The translations under genes and the position numbers were made by a program. From positions 1-10,697 of the forward strand of contig CAITZN010000423.1 of assembly GCA_903896915.1 (NCBI GenBank): a DNA stretch of 10,697 nt, given 5' to 3'. The DNA comes from an uncultured bacterium (GTDB lineage Bacteria; Desulfobacterota; Desulfobulbia; Desulfobulbales; Desulfobulbaceae). The stretch's first letter is position 1. Each line of letters starts with the position of its first letter. A model generated the notes under the pieces. The model was not told the origin of the DNA and did no database searches. It saw only the letters and a list, made by a program, of their open reading frames with translations. Of the stretch, positions 6,367 through 10,697 are shown in pieces.

Positions 6367-7874
6367 CGGCACGTCTCCTGCAGGTTGGACGGCAGCAAGT
6401 TCGTGATCGCCTGGATATCGAGATGTTGGGCCGCGTGCTCGGCCAGTTGATCATAGGCCTGATCGCGGGCCGCCGGACCATGCATCTGGTCAACCGCGAT
6501 GGCACCGAGCCCGATACCAGCCAGCCAGTGCTGGGTGATAGCCGGGGCGTCGAACAGCCCGTGCATGTAGGTGCCGATGACCCTGCCATTCTCACTGATA
6601 CAGCCGTCGCTATCCTCGCAGGTCTGGCCGTTGCGGCTTTGCACCGCGACCAGGGCCCGACCTGACGGTGCCTGAGTCTGCCCCATGTGGATCTCGTAGC
6701 CCTTGCCGGGGATGCCGTCCCAGGCAAAATCGGTGAGTGTCGTAGTCTTGGGTGCCTTCAGCACGGTTGCCACCGGCAGCAGGCCCAAGCCTGTTGTGGC
6801 GCCGGGTACGCCTTCGATGCCGTCGGGATCATGCACCTGCGTCCCCAGCATCTGATAGCCGCCGCAGATCCCGAGGATATGGCCGCCAGAGGCGGCATAA
6901 CGCAGGAGTCGGTCGCGCCAGCCACTCGTTTCCAACCACTGCAGATCGCTGCAGGTGCTTTTCGAGCCTGGGATAATGACCGCTCGGCACTGGTCCAAAT
7001 CCTGAGGTTGTTGCAGATAGACCAGTTGGCAGCCCGCAAGCTTGGCCAGGGGATCGAAATCAGTAAAATTGGAGATATGGGGCAGACGGATGACCGCAAT
7101 GGCCGGATCGGAGGCAGCAGTCGGCATGAAGGGCCGAGCATTTTCGATCACCACCGCATCCTCAGCCTCGATATGAAAATGTTTGTACCAGGGCAAGACG
7201 CCGTAGACCGGCTTGCCGGTGTGCTGCTCGATCCAGTCGATCCCTTTCTTGAACAGGGCGATATCGCCGCGAAAACGATTGATGACAAACCCCTTGATCT
7301 GTGCCTGTTGCGCAGGCGACAGGCAGGCCAGGGTGCCGACAATTTGGGCAAAAACTCCGCCGCGGTCGATATCGGCCACCAGGATCACCGGCGCTCCGGC
7401 ATAAGCGGCGGCCCGCAGGTTGACGATGTCGCCTTCCATCAGATTGACCTCGGCACACGACCCAGCCCCCTCCATGACCACAAGATCGCAATCTTGGCGC
7501 AGTCGATCCAAGGCCGCACAGCTCTCGGCGAACAGGTATTCCTTTTTGGTGTAATACGCCTGGGCCGAGGCCTCCATCCAGGCTTTTCCGTTAAGCACCA
7601 CCTGCGAGCCCATATCGCTGACCGGCTTCAAGAGTACCGGGTTCATGTCGCAATGGGGAGGAACCCTGGCCGCTTCAGCCTGGACGATCTGGGCGCGTCC
7701 CATCTCCGCCCCCTCGGGCGTCACCCCGGAGTTGTTCGACATATTCTGGGCCTTGAACGGCGCCACGCGGATACCCCGATTGGCGAAAATCCGGCACAGG
7801 GCGGTGGCGACGATACTCTTGCCCACGTCCGAGCCGGTGCCCAGCACCGCCAGACAGGCTGCTTTCTCTGACAT
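6363..7874 (-). CDS. cbiP: Adenosylcobyric acid synthase (glutamine-hydrolysing), CbiP/CobQ
   Basis: This cytoplasmic enzyme amidates four carboxylates (b, d, e and g) of adenosylcobyrinic acid a,c-diamide using ATP and glutamine-derived ammonia, yielding adenosylcobyric acid. The N-terminal synthetase domain has the P-loop variant GTGSDVGKS (12-20), KAQNMSNNSG (41-50), MEGAGSCAE (134-142) and ADIDRGGVFA (167-176). The C-terminal class I glutamine amidotransferase domain starts at about 255, with nucleophile Cys337 in GICGGYQML and His438 in YMHGLF. The length of 503 residues is typical. The start at 7874 was chosen for GGAGG (7880-7884) five bases upstream; a longer frame from 7982 would overlap cobO and has no support. 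The 67-base gap after cobO holds two short stem sequences (7893-7907 and 7920-7933), perhaps affecting message stability. It is translationally coupled to cobD through ATGA. Confidence 0.96.
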   Translation of the reverse strand: MSEKAACLAVLGTGSDVGKSIVATALCRIFANRGIRVAPFKAQNMSNNSGVTPEGAEMGRAQIVQAEAARVPPHCDMNPVLLKPVSDMGSQVVLNGKAWMEASAQAYYTKKEYLFAESCAALDRLRQDCDLVVMEGAGSCAEVNLMEGDIVNLRAAAYAGAPVILVADIDRGGVFAQIVGTLACLSPAQQAQIKGFVINRFRGDIALFKKGIDWIEQHTGKPVYGVLPWYKHFHIEAEDAVVIENARPFMPTAASDPAIAVIRLPHISNFTDFDPLAKLAGCQLVYLQQPQDLDQCRAVIIPGSKSTCSDLQWLETSGWRDRLLRYAASGGHILGICGGYQMLGTQVHDPDGIEGVPGATTGLGLLPVATVLKAPKTTTLTDFAWDGIPGKGYEIHMGQTQAPSGRALVAVQSRNGQTCEDSDGCISENGRVIGTYMHGLFDAPAITQHWLAGIGLGAIAVDQMHGPAARDQAYDQLAEHAAQHLDIQAITNLLPSNLQETCR

Positions 7875-7941
7875 ATTTTCCTCCGGTACACGCGTCCAGA
7901 GCGGACGACCGCACACCTTGGGCATCGTTGCCCCTTGTTGT

Positions 7942-8457
7942 TTACCCTTCAATTCCCTTGCGGGCCAGAATACCCCGATCATAATAGTGCTTCACCAGCC
8001 GCATCTCGGTCACCAGATCGGCACGCGCAATCACTAAAGGCGGCGCCCCCCGGCCGGTGAGCACCAGCTCCACCTGCGGCGGTCTCCGGTCGATCAAAGC
8101 CAGAAGATCGTCTTCGCTGATCAAGCCCAAGGCAACCGCCACATTGGCCTCATCGGCAATGACCAGATCATAGACCCCGGCTGTCAGCACATCGCCAATC
8201 GCTGTCAGCGCCCGACGGGCGGCATCCTTATCCGCCTGACAGGGTTCGGTGAGGATAAAACAGCCCCGGCCAAACTGTTCGATGGTGATGCTGTCGGCAA
8301 ATCGTTGCAAGGCTGAAATTTCGCTGTAGTCGGCATTCTTGATGAACTGACCGATGTAGACCTTAAGCCCGGCACCAACGGCGCGCAGGGCCAGGCCAAG
8401 GGCCGCTGTGGTCTTGCCCTTGCCGTCACCGGTATACACCTGAACAAAACCCTGCAT
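7942..8457 (-). CDS. cobO: Cob(I)yrinic acid a,c-diamide adenosyltransferase (CobO/BtuR/CobA type)
   Basis: This soluble enzyme transfers the 5'-deoxyadenosyl group of ATP to the reduced cobalt of the corrin, for both new synthesis and salvage. The 171 residues show the family P-loop GDGKGKTT (10-17), the hydrophobic strand ending in ADE (101-103), TGRG (134-137) and the C-terminal signature VKHYYDRGILARKGIE (155-170). It lacks the roughly 25-residue N-terminal extension of Escherichia coli BtuR and so belongs to the short form. AAGGAG (8466-8471) lies eight bases before the ATG. It is the first gene of the operon and is preceded by a likely promoter. The symbol follows the synthesis context; btuR is equally valid by homology. 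Confidence 0.95.
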   Translation of the reverse strand: MQGFVQVYTGDGKGKTTAALGLALRAVGAGLKVYIGQFIKNADYSEISALQRFADSITIEQFGRGCFILTEPCQADKDAARRALTAIGDVLTAGVYDLVIADEANVAVALGLISEDDLLALIDRRPPQVELVLTGRGAPPLVIARADLVTEMRLVKHYYDRGILARKGIEG

Positions 8458-8547
8458 CTGCGGTGCTCCTTAAATCAGCTCGACTGCCGCTACATAATAC
8501 GAGATTCTTCCCGAACCACCTGATTCCAGAACTGGACGAAAAGGAGA

Positions 8548-8576
8548 CTAATAGATAATCGACTGAAAACCGTCAA
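8548..8576 (-). promoter_or_regulatory. Sigma-70-like promoter for the cobalamin operon
   Basis: Minus-strand TTGACG (8576-8571) and TATTAG (8553-8548) are separated by 17 bases and match the consensus at five and four of six positions. Transcription would start near 8541, leaving a leader of about 85 nt before cobO. That leader is too short for a full B12 riboswitch and contains no recognisable B12 box. The promoter was found by eye. Confidence 0.45.
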
Positions 8577-8793
8577 CAGCTTTTCACAGACCCGTCAGGG
8601 GAGGTGTCGCAACGGGACGGCGTAGGTCGCTTGCGACAGTCGGCAGAAAGCAGTGATTGCTTTGTCGGAAAAAGCAATTTTATGCTTCCAGGAACCTCAA
8701 TTTTGCCAAGATGTTGTTGAAAAAGTTACAAAAAAATGCTTCCCTTGCAGTATGCAGGTTTATACAAGCAATACCTATTATCAGGAGAATGAT
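8577..8793 (+). other. Gene-free region with pseudoknot-like and competing hairpin repeats upstream of the secreted-protein gene
   Basis: This makes up most of the 336-base gap between cobO and the secreted-protein gene. CCGTC (8592-8596) can pair with GACGG (8616-8620), and TGTCGCAA (8605-8612) with TTGCGACA (8631-8638); the two pairings interleave as in an H-type pseudoknot. Next comes an alternating series of complementary pentamers: AAGCA at 8648, 8672 and 8766, and TGCTT at 8658, 8683 and 8737. These allow exclusive hairpins such as AAAGCA (8647-8652)/TGCTTT (8658-8663) versus ATTGCTTT (8656-8663)/AAAGCAAT (8671-8678), the latter running into TTTTA like a weak terminator. ATGCTTCC is also repeated at 8682 and 8736. 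No convincing plus-strand promoter was found, so whether all of this is transcribed is unknown. A reading frame open from 8653 has no ribosome binding site. Confidence 0.35.
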
Positions 8794-9372
8794 ATGAAAC
8801 GAACGAATAATCAAACAAACCTTTGCAAACCGATCCTCTGTAGCGCCTTGGTCGGGCTTGCCTGTGCCCTCACGACGCAATCCGCCCACGCCAACGACAA
8901 TGAACTCAGGGCTGGTGCGGTCATTCAAGTCCCATTCGCCATCAACTCGAAATTTCCCTCTTTCGATCCTTCGAGAATCCGTGTTGGCCTGACCTGCCAG
9001 TATGCCAATATTCAGGACGACAATTATACCCGTTACATTGATACCGTTCTCACTACCACGGTGAAAGATGCAGGCAACCAAGTGTATGGGTTGGAAGGCA
9101 ACATCTTTATTGAGGTCTTCAACAAGTTTAACGGCACAGCGGAACTTCTCGGTTTTTACGGGAGCAACGATATCCAGGGCGCAGCAGGGGGAGGCTACAG
9201 CTTTGCCGACGGCATGTTCCTCGATGTAAAGGCTATGTTCCCTTATTCCGAAATTGGCCTGCGGTACGCGGGGCAGCCAGAAATTTATGGCGGCCTCAAA
9301 ACCTTGGGGGGATTCAAACCAGCACAAAAGAGATGGACAATTGACACCCGTGTAACTCCCGTCGCACCATAA
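8794..9372 (+). CDS. Secreted protein of unknown family with Sec signal peptide (192 aa)
   Basis: I do not recognise a family. A basic N terminus (MKRTNNQTNLCK), a hydrophobic core (about 13-27) and a likely signal peptidase I site after AHA (31-33) point to export. The mature part of about 159 residues has alternating hydrophobic/polar stretches, glycine-aromatic clusters (GAAGGGYSFADG at 129-140) and strand-like segments at 36-50, 60-74, 96-110, 114-123 and 142-170, compatible with a small beta-sandwich or a small outer-membrane barrel. It does not end in the terminal aromatic residue usual for barrels. GLAC (21-24) does not fit a lipobox well. The start at 8794 was chosen for AGGAG (8783-8787) six bases upstream. 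The gene is divergent from the cobalamin operon and convergent with prkA, so it is probably transcribed alone. A link to B12 cannot be shown. Confidence 0.75.
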   Translation: MKRTNNQTNLCKPILCSALVGLACALTTQSAHANDNELRAGAVIQVPFAINSKFPSFDPSRIRVGLTCQYANIQDDNYTRYIDTVLTTTVKDAGNQVYGLEGNIFIEVFNKFNGTAELLGFYGSNDIQGAAGGGYSFADGMFLDVKAMFPYSEIGLRYAGQPEIYGGLKTLGGFKPAQKRWTIDTRVTPVAP

Positions 9373-9396
9373 TAATCTTTTTTTCAACCTCTAGAA

Positions 9397-9431
9397 GCAG
9401 GTAATGGTCATTTGCAGTGGCCATTACCTGC
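9397..9431. terminator. Strong hairpin between convergent genes, likely bidirectional terminator
   Basis: GCAGGTAATGGTCA (9397-9410) pairs with TGGCCATTACCTGC (9418-9431) over 14 bp with one G-U pair and a 7-nt loop. It lies 24 bases after the secreted-protein stop and 130 bases beyond the prkA stop. No T-tract follows on either strand; the run of seven T at 9378-9384 is on the 5' side for the plus strand. The position between convergent genes supports a terminator or a 3'-end stabilising role. Confidence 0.5.
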
Positions 9432-9561
9432 AATCACCACCCCTCCTGTCTAAGCGCCATCCACAACACCTCCTCACAATGCAATAGTGTGCAATCCAGA
9501 AACAACGAATTGCTTCAGCAACGAAGTGAGAGAACTGTCTGCCTCCCGGCGGATTCCAGGT

Positions 9562-10697
9562 TCAGGTTACCCATTGCGCAGGGTCATCTTGGTTAGAAGA
9601 CGATTGCCCAAGGGTCAACTGGCCGGCGAAGATCTTGGCAAGGTTGTTGTCGATGACGTAGATGCAAATCTCCTTGGCGCCCTGGCGGGAATAACCAAAT
9701 TTTTTACGAAGATTCGCCATCATAAAACTGACATCGCTTTGTATTTTTTTGTCATAACTCTTAAACGACTCCTGATCGAACTCCTTCACGGCCCTGCGAA
9801 AATTTTCATTCTCCGCAAAAGGCTCTAAAACCTTGTCTTTGAGCGTATGGATATAGCGTTCATAGAGGTGGAGGTAGAGTGAGGTTTCGGTGATATCCAG
9901 GTTGTCGCGCAGGATTTCCTGGGTGAGAGCGCTGGTGGTATAGGACTTCTGCACACTGTTGCGAAAGGCAACGGCATCAGCAGGTTTCACCATCAGACGG
10001 GATTCGATCCGCTGAAAGAAGGCCTCATTGATTTCCAACTTTTCCTTGGTGAATCGGCAGGTCTCCACAGTTCCCGGTTCAAAGTTGACCGCAAACATAT
10101 AGTTCTGAATGTCCCTGGAAATCTGTTCCTCATTGTAATAGTAGAGGGACTCCTTGACCGACTGCAAAACCGAATAGTTGTACATCCGCACCAATGAGTC
10201 AAGGAAACCAATGGGCAACATCTCCTTGTCTTTCTTGCAATATTTCCGGAAAAATTTACCGAGCATGGACATGTCGATCAATTTGTCTTCCCGCTCGTAG
10301 GTGGAATAAAACTCATTGAACATCCGGATGGAATCACGTCCGGAAAGCCCCTTCCAGCCATCCTGCTCCGATTCGGCGATAATCTTGAGACGCCGCTTGG
10401 AGGTAAACCGCTCCACCTCTTCCTCCTCCAGCCAGGCAGGAATATGCCCGGTATAAATCTCCATTTTCAGCAGTTGCAGATTCTTGTCGCAGTAGAGTTC
10501 ATATTTTTCCGCATTCTGAATCCACTCGAGCATGGCATCGGATTTCGTTCGTAAGCGGGTCGCAACGATCACCCTGGCAAAATTATGGAGTACTCGAGGC
10601 AGGAAGCTCTCTTCGATATGATGGCCGAAAATACCGCGATATATCTCAACTTCGGTCTTGATATCAAGGACATATGGAATATTGATATATTCAATCC
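9562..10697 (-). CDS. prkA: PrkA-family serine protein kinase, C-terminal part (5' end outside window)
   Basis: The last 378 codons are visible and the frame stays open to the right edge, so the in-frame GTG at 10572 is internal. Stretches such as EEVERFTSKRRLK, GLSGRDSIRMFNEFYSTYER, the FRNSVQ segment and the C-terminal KKFGYSRQGAKEICIYVIDN resemble the C-terminal domain of PrkA/YeaG-type kinases, especially the longer form I recall from Deltaproteobacteria. The piece upstream of the GTG (for example EESFLPRVLHNFARVIVATR) continues this similarity. In known PrkA the N-terminal part is an AAA+ ATPase-like domain; that part would lie beyond the window, so catalytic residues cannot be checked. 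PrkA genes often precede yeaH and spoVR in stress and spore operons. Here prkA ends its unit, followed by a hairpin and a convergent gene, so no such partner lies downstream. The assignment is from remembered similarity, not a search. Confidence 0.72.
   Translation of the reverse strand, partial: IEYINIPYVLDIKTEVEIYRGIFGHHIEESFLPRVLHNFARVIVATRLRTKSDAMLEWIQNAEKYELYCDKNLQLLKMEIYTGHIPAWLEEEEVERFTSKRRLKIIAESEQDGWKGLSGRDSIRMFNEFYSTYEREDKLIDMSMLGKFFRKYCKKDKEMLPIGFLDSLVRMYNYSVLQSVKESLYYYNEEQISRDIQNYMFAVNFEPGTVETCRFTKEKLEINEAFFQRIESRLMVKPADAVAFRNSVQKSYTTSALTQEILRDNLDITETSLYLHLYERYIHTLKDKVLEPFAENENFRRAVKEFDQESFKSYDKKIQSDVSFMMANLRKKFGYSRQGAKEICIYVIDNNLAKIFAGQLTLGQSSSNQDDPAQWVT

Noticed and set aside
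6687..7871. Plus-strand reading frame of 394 codons opposite cbiP
   Set aside because: It is antisense to the full P-loop and synthetase domain of cbiP, with no family likeness of its own.
7875..7982. 36-codon N-terminal extension of cbiP
   Set aside because: It would overlap cobO by 41 bases, family members begin close to the P-loop, and GGAGG supports the start at 7874.
8642..8660. Sigma-54 promoter upstream of the secreted-protein gene
   Set aside because: GG and GC elements are present, but they are separated by 15 bases rather than 10.
8591..8680. Cobalamin or cyclic-di-GMP riboswitch
   Set aside because: The CGCAACGGG stretch at 8608-8616 briefly resembles a B12 box, but the other conserved elements (GGGAA, GGTG, the CCCCGCAACTGTA core) are missing in order and spacing on both strands. 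The cyclic-di-GMP core is also absent.
8680..9387. Minus-strand reading frame of 235 codons opposite the secreted-protein gene
   Set aside because: The plus strand has a good ribosome binding site and a clear signal peptide; the minus frame has neither.

Overview
The window looks like an ordinary chromosomal stretch from an anaerobic Gram-negative bacterium, most likely a sulfate-reducing or related member of the Desulfobacterota (inference). The reasons are the combination of a late adenosylcobalamin gene cluster, a CbiM-type metal-uptake component with a PDGLE tail, a large Cache-domain hybrid histidine kinase, a PrkA-type kinase of the long form I associate with Deltaproteobacteria, and a secreted protein with a Sec signal peptide. 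No mobile element, CRISPR array, tRNA or rRNA was found.

Layout, left to right. (1) 1-898, plus strand: the 3' part of a cobalt/nickel ECF transporter gene (cbiM-like with a C-terminal PDGLE segment), whose 5' end lies before the window. (2) 1028-4067, minus strand: a tandem-Cache hybrid histidine kinase followed downstream by two 59-codon genes, a four-cysteine zinc ribbon and a charged protein of unknown function. (3) 4068-4303: a gene-free gap with a good sigma-70-like promoter for the kinase and a foldable three-way-junction sequence. (4) 4304-8457, minus strand: a tight four-gene cobalamin operon in transcription order cobO/btuR, cbiP/cobQ, cobD, cbiB. (5) 8458-8793: a divergent intergenic region of 336 bases with a promoter for the cobalamin operon and, on the other side, inverted repeats that could fold as a pseudoknot and competing hairpins in the leader of the next gene. 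(6) 8794-9372, plus strand: a small secreted protein of unknown family. (7) 9397-9431: a strong hairpin between convergent genes. (8) 9562-10697, minus strand: the C-terminal part of a PrkA-family serine protein kinase, cut by the window edge.

The cobalamin genes form one logical route. CobO adenosylates the corrin, CbiP amidates it to adenosylcobyric acid, CobD makes aminopropanol phosphate from threonine phosphate, and CbiB joins the last two products into adenosylcobinamide phosphate. The partial cbiM gene would supply cobalt to the same pathway, although it sits about 3.4 kb from the operon and is transcribed in the opposite direction. No B12 riboswitch could be recognised upstream of the operon.

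No clearly new system is visible. The most interesting unexplained items are the structured leader of the secreted-protein gene, that protein itself, the small-gene pair beyond the kinase, and the three-way-junction sequence at 4216-4267. Gene starts were moved from the longest reading frame where a ribosome binding site clearly favoured an internal start.
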